Source: Fusarium oxysporum f. sp. lycopersici 4287 (Eukaryota > Ascomycota > Sordariomycetes > Hypocreales > Nectriaceae). From it: a DNA stretch of 64,000 bases. The notes under the pieces were generated by a model. That model saw only the letters and a program-made list of their open reading frames with translations. It was not told the DNA's origin and ran no database searches. Positions within the stretch are counted from its first letter, which is position 1. Every line of letters starts with the position of its first letter. The stretch lies in contig NC_030994.1 in NCBI RefSeq assembly GCF_000149955.1, positions 2,844,366 to 2,908,365 on the forward strand. The letters run 5' to 3'. A program made the translations under genes and the position numbers. This document shows positions 1 through 11,376 of the stretch, one piece after another.

Positions 1-361
1 ATGTGAAACGAACTGCTTCCGACCAATTGATGGGATCTGCAGGGGTTGGAGTCGGAAAGCTCGGCATTGTTTTAGGGGTAATGGGGGAAAGGGGCTGTGA
101 TTGGCGCTAGTGCTACCTTGCGGTGACATAAAGGAATAGTCAATGCTCCGCAGTTAAAGGGTATGGGAGTGGTTGGTAAGTTTTGTCAGCTTGAGTGGAG
201 ATGTCTGTGTAAGTTGGGTCTGTCTCACTTACACCAAGGAACAAAGCGACAGTAAAACAGAAGAGTAAAAAGATCAGCGCAACAGCCACTTGAGAGCATG
301 AACAAAGAGAATTAATTACAATCTACCCATCCACCATTACATCACTACAGCTACCAATTAC
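1..361. other. Intergenic, 3' flank of the Ppo gene
   Basis: No convincing coding region on either strand. It holds the downstream flank of the minus-strand fatty-acid oxygenase, whose stop is at 362-364, and whatever lies before the window edge. Confidence 0.5.
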
Positions 362-3300
362 CTACTCATCCCAGGTAATCTTCATGCTTGTAGGAAACGG
401 CCAAATGCTTCCCCAATCCTCCGTCATATAGACAAAGAAACCGCCCGGTCTCGGCACCTTCTTTAACTCTCCCTGCGCGCCCGGCACTCTCCTAACACCC
501 TTCTTCCTAAACACCGCTCTGAATAGCTCCGTGAGCGCAACCTGGCTGATATCCCGTCCCAGACACGCGTGCGGTCCAACGCCATAGTGGATGTACTTAT
601 CCAGCGGACGCTTCGGGTCCACGACTCCAGGGTTGGGGAAGATCTTGGGGTCTTGGGCGGCTTGAACGAACGATACGAAGACGCGGTCGCCGGCGTTGAC
701 GGGGATGCTGCGGCCGTCGTCTTCGTGGATTGTGTCGGGGCCTGTGGCTTCGCGGTAGAGACCGAATGTGCCGGCCATGCGGATGCCTTCCATTGCGTAG
801 CCGAGGAGCAAGGCGTCTGTCTCGTCGCCTGTTTCGAGGGCGGCGATGCGGGCTAGTTCGGGGCGGTATTTCTCGCCTGCTGGGGAGAGATACCAATCCA
901 GCGTTTGCGCAAACTAATCTCATTAGCACTCACTCACTCACTCAATTGACGAGTAGGGGAAGTTTGACTTACCACTTGAGCCTGGTTGGGCACCATAGCA
1001 CCAGCCGTAGGCAGGATCTGACTCCAGACAATATCCTCCGTACTCAAGCCCGCCTTCTTCAATCCCTTCGCCATATTCTCACCATACCTCGCCAGCGGAT
1101 CATCATTCTTATCCGGCTTGCTAGTGAAAAGTCCCTTGACACCAATGCTATTCGCCAGCTTGACGTTCATCTCAATAATACCACCAAGTTTCTGCGCAAC
1201 CTCTCGCGCACCCTGTCTAAGCGGGAAACTCTTGGCAGGATCAATGTCAAAGAAGATGCAGACAAAGATGACAGCGAGAATCATGTACAGCTCCTGCTCG
1301 GAGAACACACCCTTTGGATTCTCACTCGTCTTGAGGGGCAGGTTAAACATCCTCGCGACAAAGTGCGTGTGCGCAACGTTACCCACGTCCCGTACAACAT
1401 CAACCTGCATCTTCCCCGCAAGTCTGTACGACTTCTCCGCGAGTAGTTTCTCAGCGGTCGTCGCATAAAACGACTTCACTGCATTGCGCCACGTGTCGTT
1501 GTACAAGAGCTTGCCCATGCACTTACGCTGCTGGGCGTGCAGCGCCGTGTCGCCCGATAGCATGAAGCGACCGCCTGCTTCGCCCATGAGGTGCTTGAGG
1601 CCTTCTTCCCAGCAGACGCGGTACTTTTGCTGGTCCTCGAGAATGTACTTTGCCGCGTTGTACCCGATGATATTGATACGTGTGGCTGTGGGTTCGGGAC
1701 GGGAAAAGTCAAAACGGTCTGCGCGCTTGATGTTTGTGAGGATCTTCTCGTTCTCAGAGGGGATGACCATTGGGTAGTGAGCGTAGACGGAGTTGCCCTT
1801 GAAGTGCTGGGGGAATGCACGGAGGAAGAGTTTGTAAAAGACACAGCCGTGGTTGACCTTGAGATCGTAATCGACTTCCTTGTATCCCCAGTTCGTCAAG
1901 TGGCGAGGGTTGTAGTCGGTGGTGTAGTACCTATCACCTCTGACCAGCGCCACGGCATCGGAGAGGACGACTCGAGAGATGGTGTAAGTCGGTGCGATAC
2001 CAACACCAGGAACCATGGGAGTCTTTGCTTCCTCGGCGACGATGCCAGGGTACAACTCGACGTAATCAGGATGCTGATACAGATTGCGCAGGGCATCAGC
2101 GACGGAGGGATCAGAGTTGATGTCCTCAAACGTCTCATACGCCTTCAACCCGAAATGCTTCCTAAACTCATTCAATCCCGCCAAGTTCCACTTCCTCCCA
2201 CGCATGATACCCAGCATCTCAATAGGCTTCATGATGCGTGGAACATTACGTCCGCCGAATGCACCACCAGGCTGTTCAATAGCCGTAGCCAGCGCCTCAA
2301 CCAGTTCATCATCGTTGAACTTGCCATCAGGACCTCTCTTGAAGCCGCCAAAGGTTCTCTCACTCGGCTCATCAGCAACACTAGCCTCGAACGCTTTGAG
2401 TGCCTTCATCATAGTCTGCAGGTTCATAGGCCCATAGTTCTCACCAAGAAGCTCAGTGTAGAAATCCTGAACCCACTTGTCGTCCATCTCTGAGAGACAC
2501 GAGTGCCAGCGATAGCAAAGGTTGAATTCAGCAGAGACGACGTTTCCAGTGCCACTCTCCGACAAGTCCTTCGTGCCGACACTAACGCCCATTTCCTGTC
2601 TCGGATCAAGAGTCCACGTCGTATCAACCCTGTTCAAATTGATGATGTTTCTCACATAGTCAATAAGCGTGATGTTGATGTACAGCCCACTGGTAACAAG
2701 TCTCGCTGTTTCGAAGAGCTCCGTGTCGCGCTTCTTCCAAGCAGCATCTGCAGCTTCGGGGGAGAGATGCTCAGCTGGTTTGGAGAAGCGACCGCCCTCG
2801 TTGATGTCTGCGAGGTTCGTGGCGACATGGTTGTGAAAGCGGTTGAACATGATGAGAAGGATGGGAACACCGGGTGGATTACCGATCAGACGCTTATCAG
2901 CGAAACAATCAGGTTTCAATTGACCGTCCTTGAATGTTCTGATTGAGTCGCGGTCTTTTTCGGTTGAGCCGTAGAGAGGGGCGAGGTCGAGATAGGAGGA
3001 GGAGTCGTTCTGGTTAGGGTCTTGGAGGTTTGTCCAGAAGAGGTCTGCGGATGTTAGTCAATTGATGAGGCATGAGGTGAATGGAGGGAGCTTACCGTGA
3101 ATGATAATAGTGGCCCAGTACCAAAGAATACTCGAAACATTGTTCGGATTCTTCCTAAAAGCGTCTCTCGCAAAGACACTCTCGAAAATAGCCTCGGGAT
3201 CAGGCTGCGCACCGAGACTCATGCCCTTGGGACGGACGGTTCTAGAGTAGGGGGTTCTCGCGGCGCCCAATTGAGGAAGATACGGGTTCTAAATCGTCAG

Positions 3301-3935
3301 TACCAATTAACTAAGCATCGGCGGAAGCAAGACAGAGTGTAGACTTACATTGTTGGACCCATCAGGCTGCCTGAACCGAAACTTGTCTCCCATGTACAGC
3401 ATAGGTGGATGATCGATCGAGTTCCAAAGCTGCGAGATGAAACTATTCGTCAAAGACTCCTGAACCTTGGAGTGATCACTCAGATTAGCGACGAGCTGGA
3501 TCGTGCGCTCCATGATCATCGTCTTGTCATCCTGTTGAGTTTCACCCTTGACTTTGGCCTTGACGATCTCGAGCAACGTCTTCAGATCTACTTCAATCAG
3601 CTTCATTCACTCAACACTCCATTCATCAATCACTACACCAGCTTCACGCTCAAGACGAATGGCAAAGTGGAGATTGAGAACATACCTCTTCCACGAAGAC
3701 GTCGAATGTCTTGCTTCAAACCCGGTCTATTCTCCACAACACGATACGACCCATCGCCCATCTCCTTCGGGAGCGGCCGTTTACTCGCGACACGGAGTTG
3801 CTTGAAGCTCTTGACGATACCATCCTTCTTATCGCTGTTAGGAAGAGGCTTAGCTTCAGATTTGGTAGAAGACGAAGCAGGAGAAGATTTCTTCTCGTAG
3901 CCGTTTGTAGCTACGCCATTCTTGTGTTCCGCCAT
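362..3935 (-). CDS. ppo: Linoleate diol synthase-type fatty acid oxygenase (Ppo family)
   Basis: Fusion of an N-terminal haem peroxidase-like dioxygenase and a C-terminal P450 that makes oxylipins (psi factors) from linoleic/oleic acid; in the family these signal sporulation and host interaction. Five exons (3935-3686, 3587-3349, 3288-3096, 3044-973, 913-362) join in frame to about 1101 aa, normal for Ppo proteins. Visible residues: distal haem motif HDLFWTN (about residue 227), the YRWH motif with the catalytic Tyr and proximal His (about 405), the I-helix motif PNQAQ (about 912), and the P450 haem-thiolate loop GVGPHACLG (Cys about 1034). Known: PpoC-type 10-dioxygenases have lost the Cys, and the Asn/Gln pair supports hydroperoxide isomerase activity. 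Inferred: an active diol synthase of PpoA type rather than PpoC type. Which diol (5,8 or 7,8) cannot be read from sequence alone. First ATG after an upstream stop was chosen. Confidence 0.93.
927..943. repeat. (ACTC)n microsatellite in the last Ppo intron
   Basis: About four copies of the tetranucleotide ACTC lie in the 59-bp final intron (914-972) of the oxygenase gene, next to the branch-point region. Its length could vary between strains without touching the protein. Confidence 0.8.
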
Positions 3936-5360
3936 GATTGCAGTAAAGCTTCAAAACAAAAACACCAGAGGGTGAGAAGCTTCAACAAGAACAGTAAGAA
4001 GCTGGGAGCGGGGAGAGGGGAGCTGGGAGGGTGGACGTACGCCTCTTTATCTTGTCTCTTCTCTCAAGCACATGCGAGCTGCAACACAGTACAAGACCAG
4101 CTTGAGACCATGCAAGCTCCCAAGACACGGCATTCCAACCTCCGCTCTCCAAAACCCAATAAAACACACATATTGACAAACCAGATGCAGTGGAACAAGA
4201 CCTACGCGGAGCCGGACGCCCTCCTAGCTCCAAAAGAAGGTCAATCACCCTTGGAGATCCATGGATCTACAGCGCCACTTGAGACAAGAGTATTTGTAAG
4301 TGAGGGTAGATCTCTCTGCCATGTCTGAGATCTTTGTCTTGCTTCCGAGACACAAGTCTATGCACATGCAGCTACCTACCTGCATCAATCCCTATTTGGT
4401 TTATTGATATTGATGCTCGCATGATGCCGTGGCTTCAGCCCAATTCTTCCCAAGGTCACCAACTAAAAGCTACAAGCTCCAGCCAAAATCGATAGCGGAC
4501 CGACCCGGTCTAAGCTGAAGCCGTCCCAATACGGCAGACTAACCAGCTGATCGACCAACCCGGCATTTACAAAAAATCTGGCCCTAAGCTTTTTTAGCGC
4601 AGTCACCTTCAACTGAGACACTTGATAATCAGCACGGTGTGAGTGGTCACTTTCAGAGCTGAAAGTCCTCTTTGGGAAAAGGGTGCGGAGGCGGGAGAGA
4701 TAAAATGACGTGGTGTATTTTGTTTGGAGGGCTGAAACTGTATTAATATCCATTGTCTTGGAAACGATCCCCTTGCTTGAGTGTGCAGTAAATGGTACTG
4801 GATATCAGCCTTGATACAAATAAGCAATATTGAAGAAGCCATTGAGGCAAAGCAATAGCATCAGCTCATTTGCAATAGACAATACTCTCTCCCCTGCCTC
4901 TCCCAGTTCCCTCCGTCGATCCCTCACCACTCACCCGGTCCTCCCCAAGCTCCCATTTTCAGCTCGCCGATCCCTACCCCTAACGCCAATCCTGCACCTT
5001 TTTCGACCTCCTCATTATTGGATCGTCCCTCAGCCCAGAGACGGTTCCCCACTCCTCCCAAGATCCAATCTTAATCCCTAGATCTCATTCTCCACAGCGG
5101 GATAAAGATCGACCCAATATCCACTTTGGGCAGGGTACAGATCTGCATCGCACAGGTTTTCATACTGTAGACTGCATACTGTGCGGTAGGGAACACTTTA
5201 TTGATCCTTCGCAGTGAGGGAGGTGCGGAAAATACCCGGCCTCAAATGCAGCTCTCACCAGAATCAGTCACTGAAGGTTGTGCAATAACGGTTTGTGACA
5301 CTCTTTGTACCTCATCACACAACTCCAGCGCTATGCGTCCTCTATCTGGCTATGCATGCT
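3936..5360. other. Intergenic, Ppo promoter side and AMSH 3' flank
   Basis: Lies between the start of the minus-strand oxygenase and the stop of the minus-strand AMSH gene. No gene seen. A strongly C/T-rich stretch on + (about 4885-5000) is the main compositional feature. Open frames here are short and show no recognisable domain. Confidence 0.5.
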
Positions 5361-7058
5361 CTATTTGGTCCTTAGGTCATGTACATAAAAGTCCAGCTTA
5401 TCGCTCTCATAAACATGGCCCTTCGGCTGTCCCGCGCCCCGGTAAATATTGTCAATCGAATGCTGATGAAATGTATCCTGGTGATTACAATTGAGAATAT
5501 GATCCAGCCCCGGGGGATGCGTCAATCGAAAGATGCCATACCTAAAAATTGTCAGTGTCTACTCAAGTCTCACTTTGATCGCGTGACCTACGATGGCTGA
5601 AACTTCGGTGCGCATACAATCGCAACACTCTCAGGCATCATAACCTGATACCCAGCATGCGTATGCAAATCCCTCGAGCTCATAAAACACGTCTGCGTCG
5701 GATGCGTGTGAATCCACCCCAGCAGCAGCAAATCCTCCTTCATGCAGTAATCAAACATGACCTCCTCGTTCTCCGTCTCACATGTATCCGACGTACACTT
5801 CTGATCCGGGATCAAGAGACACCGCACAAACAGCGCATTGTTGATCGGAGTGCCGCACAACATACCGCACATTTCCAGCCCGCGACGTGTATTGTCCGCT
5901 GCAATGTCGAGGAATTTCTGGCGCAAGTTTTTCGGAATGAAGAGGGAGCGTATTGGATCGCCGTTCTCGAGGTATGCGCCTGGTTTAAAGGTGAGACGCT
6001 CTTTTTTGGGGAGTGTTGGGGGGGTGTCGAGGGCTTCTTTGCGGGGGACTTCGGGACGCGCGGGTTGGGGTGATGGTGAGGGGATGAGAGGTGCGTAGCC
6101 TGGTAGAGGGACTTTTTGAGGAAGAGCTGGTGGGAGACTTTGTAATGATGGTGTGTGTAGAGGTTCTTTTGGTGGAGGAGCGACGGGTTCCTTCGGTGGG
6201 CGACTTGGCTGTATTGAAGGTATTGGTGTTTGGCCCTCGTATTCAACGGCTCGTGGTCTCGAGATCGATGGATAACTGTACGTATGTGACGTCGGTCGGT
6301 AATCATCATCAGTCCGTCTCTCCTGCGCCGAATCAAGAGCATGCCTCGTCGCCTCCATCTGCCGCCTCAGATCCTCATCATCTCCAATCCTCGCCCCATC
6401 CCACTGATCCCATCTCCCACCTCTTCTTCTCGACATGATATCCTCATCTGTAATTCCTGACTGTCTCGTAGCCCTCCTCGCAGTGTCCCTCCTCATCAAT
6501 TCCTTCTGCGCAAGATCAACAGCCAGATCTTGATTGTCAAACGCGTCCAGAATCTTTGCATTGCCCGTCAAACTCGGATCGCGCGCTGCAAATTGTTCAT
6601 ATCGTGACGACGGCTCGGGCTCGGTATTCGCTTTTGGCGACTGCGCCATTCGTTCCCATTCTTTGACGGCATTCTCGATCTCGGGTTTGAGCTGTTCAAG
6701 ATCTTGGATGACACGCTGTATGCGTCTCGATAACGCTTTGTACACCTTTTTGTTCTCGGGATCTTTGGCCTGGGGATGTGACGGGATGTACTTGAGGACG
6801 AGTATGGAGTGTCGATATAGCATCATATAAGCTCTTCCGAAATCGCCATCCGAGACTGCAAACGAGGCCTACAACGTTAGCTGCACACAAACAAAGATGC
6901 CGATAGGATTAGCAACAAACCTCTTGGTACAGCGTCTCAGCCGCACGTATCCAGTGCTTAACAGGAATGTTCGTGTTAAACTTGAAGTTCTCCGCCTGAG
7001 CCACCAGCTCCTTGACGGTCTGCGGCCTGGTCGGCCTCATCGCAATCCTCGAGTCCAT
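5361..7058 (-). CDS. AMSH/Sst2-like K63-deubiquitinase (JAMM metalloprotease)
   Basis: Zinc metalloprotease that removes K63-linked ubiquitin from cargo at endosomes, acting with ESCRT-0. Three exons (7058-6921, 6868-5592, 5541-5361) join in frame to 531 aa. The first about 110 residues match the USP8/AMSH dimerisation (MIT-like) helical domain: start MDSRIAMRP, then the PVKHWIRAAETLYQEA helix. The middle is Pro/Arg-rich and low in complexity. The C-terminal JAMM domain shows the catalytic Glu region, HTHPTQTCFMSSRD (zinc His, His, Asp) and the AMSH-specific insertions; exon 3 supplies the CNHQDTFHQH segment typical of AMSH, which would be missed if the gene were stopped at 5588. The start at 7058 is the first ATG; a second in-frame Met lies six codons on. 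Confidence 0.93.
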
Positions 7059-8154
7059 GGCGAAATATGAAAGACGAGAGTGACTTTCGCAGAGCTGAAG
7101 ATGACTGTGTTAGAGTCGTCGAGGGTTATATCCAGTTCATGGTCGGGCGCCGCGTAGCTTGTTACTCAAAACAGTCCAACGTTTTAGAGCTGCCTGGTGA
7201 TGGAATCATTGAGAAAACGGGTCCTGTGACGACGCGCCCGTTGTTCGGTACCTTGATTGCCCCTCCATGCCCAATGGCGGGGAATTCATTTACCCGATGC
7301 TGATTCCAAAAAGGAGGGATATGCAAGTAACCCAAAATGATGAAACGTCAGCCTCAAATTTGTGGCGCGGCAGCCACTTCTCGAATCATGGAGTAGATGG
7401 CGTGTTTTCTTCACTGGCTGAGTCCGTGGCCGAGTATGATCTTGCATTTGAACTGCATTCCTCATAAGTATGGTACGTCGAGTCGGATACGCCTTGGATA
7501 TCTTGATAAGCACAAACGTTTGAATGGGCATAAGCATACCAAAGCATGGCTAGCAGCTGGTTACCAGCAGACTTCGTGATAAAGCGTAGGCACATATCTG
7601 CTTGATTCAGGGCTTAGGTTCGGGGAAACCGGGTCATGATCCTTGACGAAATACTTCCATAAGAGGCAACAAGACAGACGACGGAAGAAGATGCACATGT
7701 TTACAGAGTGCTTGATCAGGCAAGATCTCATCATGAAGTATAGAATGTGATATATCTGCCAAGAGAAAGCTATCTCTTGGTTAACCCCCAAACTTCGCAT
7801 CATATCTCAGCTTCATCATGATCATGCCGCCACCATGTCGTGTCGGCCAAATAAACCCCACGGTGAAGGACGGTTATCGGCCCATCTATCCACGCCCATG
7901 ACACCTCAGGTAAGGGGGGCATTGACCACGGTGTGGCCATGAGGGCCTTTGTTATTGAGGCTGCCAGGATAATATGCCGTATCCTCATCGAGTTGGGCAT
8001 CTCCTGGGAAGAATTTTTGTAAGGGGCCGACGAGTTCAAAAGCCGGCGTATCCCCCAGGTCTTGGATGGTTATAAAGTCTAGCATCATATCTCAATTCAA
8101 GCTCATCATATCTCTTATACCTCTCATATCATATCGCTCACTTACATCTTCAAA
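7059..8154. other. Divergent intergenic region between AMSH and the 8155 gene
   Basis: About 1.1 kb of shared upstream sequence for two genes reading away from each other. No further gene recognised. An ATG at 8066 opens a frame running into the downstream gene, but the spliced model from 8155 is preferred. Confidence 0.5.
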
Positions 8155-8884
8155 ATGGAAGCCATCAAGAACAACTCCATCGTCTCAAGCGTCGGGATCG
8201 ACATCGACACCACCCGCAGAAGTAAACCACCCTCACTACCTCTCAAAACCTCAACTAACATCCCCAGCTGCTGTCAACGCCGCAATTGACATCTTCACAA
8301 TTGACCAAGGGCACGTCACCCTCCCCGACGACCTCTGCCCTCTCGACGCCCTCTCCAGCATACTTCGCAACATCTCCTCAGTCTTCGAGCTCGACGTCAG
8401 CGCTGATCTCGACCTAACCTGCCGTAACATCCTGCACCGCATTCTCCAATTCATCTTCGACACCAACACCCAGTCCGCCCTCGAAGAAGACTCCGAGATC
8501 TTTGCCCATCTGAGCTCCAAGCAAAAAGCCCGTATTCTCGCACAGGCCATTGCCGCATTCACAGTAATTTTCCAGCGCTTAGCTCAGACTGGCGAGAAGG
8601 TCACTTATGGCGTTCTGAACCGCGAGGCACAGCTCTTCACGGAGAGTGATCAGCGCGCGTTGATGCAGAGTCTCATTGAAGGCGGTGCTGTTTTTGAGAA
8701 TTGTACTCGGAAGAGCGACATTGCTGAAGCTATTCTCTCTGCTATTGACGCAGACGAAGACGCAGCGACACCTCAGCCCGTTGCTGCAGATGACAAGCAA
8801 GACTTTATGTTCTCCCCCAGCGCAGCTCAAGAGCACAAGAACATGGGCGTTCCCTGGGGATTCAGCATCATGGCGATCAACTAA
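8155..8884 (+). CDS. Conserved fungal protein of unknown function
   Basis: Two exons (8155-8221, 8268-8884) give 227 aa. The 46-bp intron has a CTAAC branch point at 8255-8259. The start MEAIKNNSIV at 8155 is preferred over an unspliced frame opening at 8066 because it has an A-rich ATG context and avoids a low-complexity leader. The protein is acidic and mostly helical by eye, with no membrane segment, signal peptide or metal-binding motif. It ends in a short hydrophobic segment (GVPWGFSIMAIN). I do not recognise the family. It converges on the prefoldin gene, with 158 bp between stops. Confidence 0.7.
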
Positions 8885-9042
8885 ACCACATCACGAACTT
8901 CAACTTGACGACTGGCGTTTTTTGAAAGGACTCTCCGATTAGCGCGGCGCTCATAAAGTGCCAGGTATTTGCATTATCATAATCCGCGTACTGTAGAATA
9001 TAACTCAACTCATGGTCTATTTTTCTTTCATCTCTCTCGTCA

Positions 9043-9551
9043 TTACTGAGGTGCTTCCTTGCCCTGGCTTTGAGCTGCGGTCTGAATCTGAATGATCTCT
9101 GTCTTTTTCTTCTCCAGCTTTTCTTGTGTCTCCTTGATTGTGTCTTCTAGTCGTGTACTGAGAATATTAGCACGCGATATGTAGTGAGGGCAAAGTGCTC
9201 ACATTTCACCACTGATAAAGTCCAGACGACCCTTGACTGTGTTCTCAGCCTCAAACTTGTCTTGCTTCAGCAACACTGGCCCAGCGAGCTTGTAGATTGT
9301 CTCTCCCTCTTGTAGTCGCTCAATTCCTGACCCTCATTAGACCATGCTCACTGTATCTCAAAACATCACTTACCTGCTGCACGCCAACATTCTCCTGCTT
9401 CTGACCCTCCAACTTCTGTCGCGACCCACAGCGTTCTGAAGTTCTACTCCCAATCAGCATAATTCCCCCTCCAAATGTACACAAACATACCGCCTTGAAG
9501 CTTCTGGAAGTCCTCAGACAGCGCCTGTAACCGTGCTTGAGGATCCGACAT
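9043..9551 (-). CDS. Prefoldin subunit 6 (Yke2-like), apparent frame breaks
   Basis: Beta-type subunit of the hexameric prefoldin chaperone that hands actin and tubulin to CCT. Exons read as 9551-9491, 9443-9374, 9326-9203 and 9157-9043. Recognisable blocks: start MSDPQARLQALSEDFQKLQG, then ELQNAV, RQKLEGQKQENVGVQQ, and ERLQEGETIYKLAGPVLLKQ, with the TVKGRLDFI block and a C-terminal helix. These span the normal coil-hairpin-coil layout, about 123 aa, the family's usual size. With the best splice sites the exons total 370 nt, not a multiple of three: conserved blocks switch frame once inside exon 2 and once at the exon 2/3 junction, each as if one base were missing. Alternative splice sites could restore a frame but would change conserved spacing. 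It is divergent from VPS4. Confidence 0.8.
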
Positions 9552-9991
9552 GATGATGTAAACAGCGGTAAATTATCACTAAGCAGACGTAAAAAACCTG
9601 CTGCCTATTTCTGATTCGTCTTTTTTTGAGTGTACTGTAGTTGTCGCCTAAATCGCCAAGGCAGAGGTCGAGAAAGTCGAGGTAAAGGTTGTGCAGCCCC
9701 TCTCTGCCCCGCTATAAGCATTGCGCTCAATCAATCCAATCCAACCATGGATCTTGATGTTTCCCCGCCAATTCAATCCACCACAGCCTGTACCTGTCCG
9801 TCTGTACCTACTGTTCTGCTTGCTGCTGCACTACTTCCTCATCACCGTCCACCGTCTTTAATCCGACTTGAACGTCCCGAGGTTCTGTCTGTTCCCTCCT
9901 CCACTCTCTCTTCGACTTCCCCTTACTCCTCTGGGAGCCTCGAGTCTCGTCACCCCCTCCCCCACGTTCATCGACCCCAAACAACGTCACC
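9552..9991. other. Divergent promoter region, prefoldin 6 / VPS4
   Basis: 440 bp separate the two start codons. The VPS4 side is pyrimidine-rich. An ATG at 9746 opens a frame overlapping the VPS4 start in another register; if it lies in the mRNA leader it would act as an upstream ORF, but the transcription start is unknown. Confidence 0.5.
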
Positions 9992-11376
9992 ATGTCGACC
10001 AACTTCCGCGATCGCGCCATCGCAGAGGTGCAAAAGGCCATCACAGCCGACCACAACAAGGAGTACCAAAAAGCCTTCGACCTATACATGTCCTCCATGG
10101 AACTCTGGGTCAAGGCGCTCAAGTGGGAGAAGAACAAGGCCCTTAAAGTCACCATGCAGGAGAAGATGGCGACGTACCTCGACCGCGCAGAAAAGCTCAA
10201 GCAATTCCTCGCCGCCGAGAACGAAAACGCAAACGGCGGCGGAAAGGCTATCATGGGCGCTAACGGCAGCTCAACTGGCAAGGGGAAGCCGCAGGCTGGT
10301 GAGGACGACGATAGCAAGAAGTTGCGCAATGCGCTGTCTGGTGCTATTCTCCAGGAGAGGCCCAACGTGCGGTGGGAGGATATCGCTGGTCTCGAGGGTG
10401 CGAAGGAGACGTTGAAGGAGGCTGTTGTTCTCCCCATCAAGTTCCCCAGTCTGTTCCAGGGCAAGCGACAGGCGTGGAAGGGTATCTTGCTGTACGGTCC
10501 TCCAGGAACAGGTAAAAGTTACCTCGCCAAGGCTGTAGCGACAGAGGCGAACAGTACCTTTTTCAGTATCAGTAGTTCCGACTTGGTCAGCAAATGGATG
10601 GGTGAAAGTGAAAGGTACGTTCCCTGCAGCCATTTGGTGCTCTATCTAACCCCTGCAGACTTGTCAAGCTTCTCTTCTCTATGGCGCGCGAAAACAAGCC
10701 CTCAGTTATCTTCATCGACGAGATCGATGCCCTCTGCGGCCCAAGAGGTGAAGGCGAATCCGAAGCCTCACGCCGTATAAAGACCGAGATACTTGTTCAG
10801 ATGGACGGTGTAGGCAACGACAGCAAGGGTATTCTGGTCCTGGGCGCCACCAATATTCCCTGGCAATTAGACGCTGCTATTCGCCGACGTTTCCAGCGCC
10901 GTGTGCATATTGGTCTTCCCGACATGAATGGTCGCGCGCGCATGTTCAAGCTAGCCATCGGCGACACTGAGACCTCTCTCCAGGCTAGCGATTACAATAT
11001 TCTTGCTGCCAAGTCCGATGGAATGTCGGGTAGTGATATCGCCAACGTTGTTCAATCTGCTCTTATGCGACCGGTCCGCAAGATTCTACAAGCCACGCAC
11101 TTCAAGCCTGTAAGTTGCGCTTCAGTAGTATTTGATCTTCACTAACAAATCCAGGTTATGAAAGACGGCAAGCGCATGTTGACGCCCTGCTCACCAGGCG
11201 ACCCCGAAAAGATCGAGATGACATACGACGACGTCTCATCCGACGAACTACTTGCACCAGATGTTGCGCTGAAGGATTTCGAGATGGCGCTTGACGATTC
11301 GCATCCGACTGTGTCCAAGGATGATATTGCAAGGCAGATTGAGTGGACCAATGAGTTTGGAAGTGAGGGTGCATGA
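9992..11376 (+). CDS. VPS4: Vps4 AAA ATPase (ESCRT-III disassembly)
   Basis: Hexameric ATPase that strips ESCRT-III from endosomal membranes in multivesicular-body sorting. Exons 9992-10614, 10659-11109 and 11155-11376 join in frame to 431 aa, close to the roughly 437 aa of yeast Vps4. Order: N-terminal MIT domain (residues about 1-80, with [20 protein letters not shown]), a linker, the AAA core with Walker A GPPGTGKS, Walker [10 protein letters not shown], and the RRRFQRR arginine finger region, then the Vps4 beta domain and C-terminal helix (DFEMAL to IEWTNEFG). All signature residues are intact. AMSH, also an endosomal ubiquitin/ESCRT factor, lies 3 kb away. Confidence 0.97.

Noticed and set aside
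1118..2946. Several long plus-strand open frames opposite the Ppo oxygenase
   Set aside because: They are shadows of the GC-biased third codon positions of the oxygenase, whose domains are clear on the minus strand.
9630..10415. 261-codon plus-strand frame overlapping the VPS4 start
   Set aside because: Low-complexity Ser/Pro/Arg translation in a shifted frame of VPS4; at most an upstream ORF starting at 9746.
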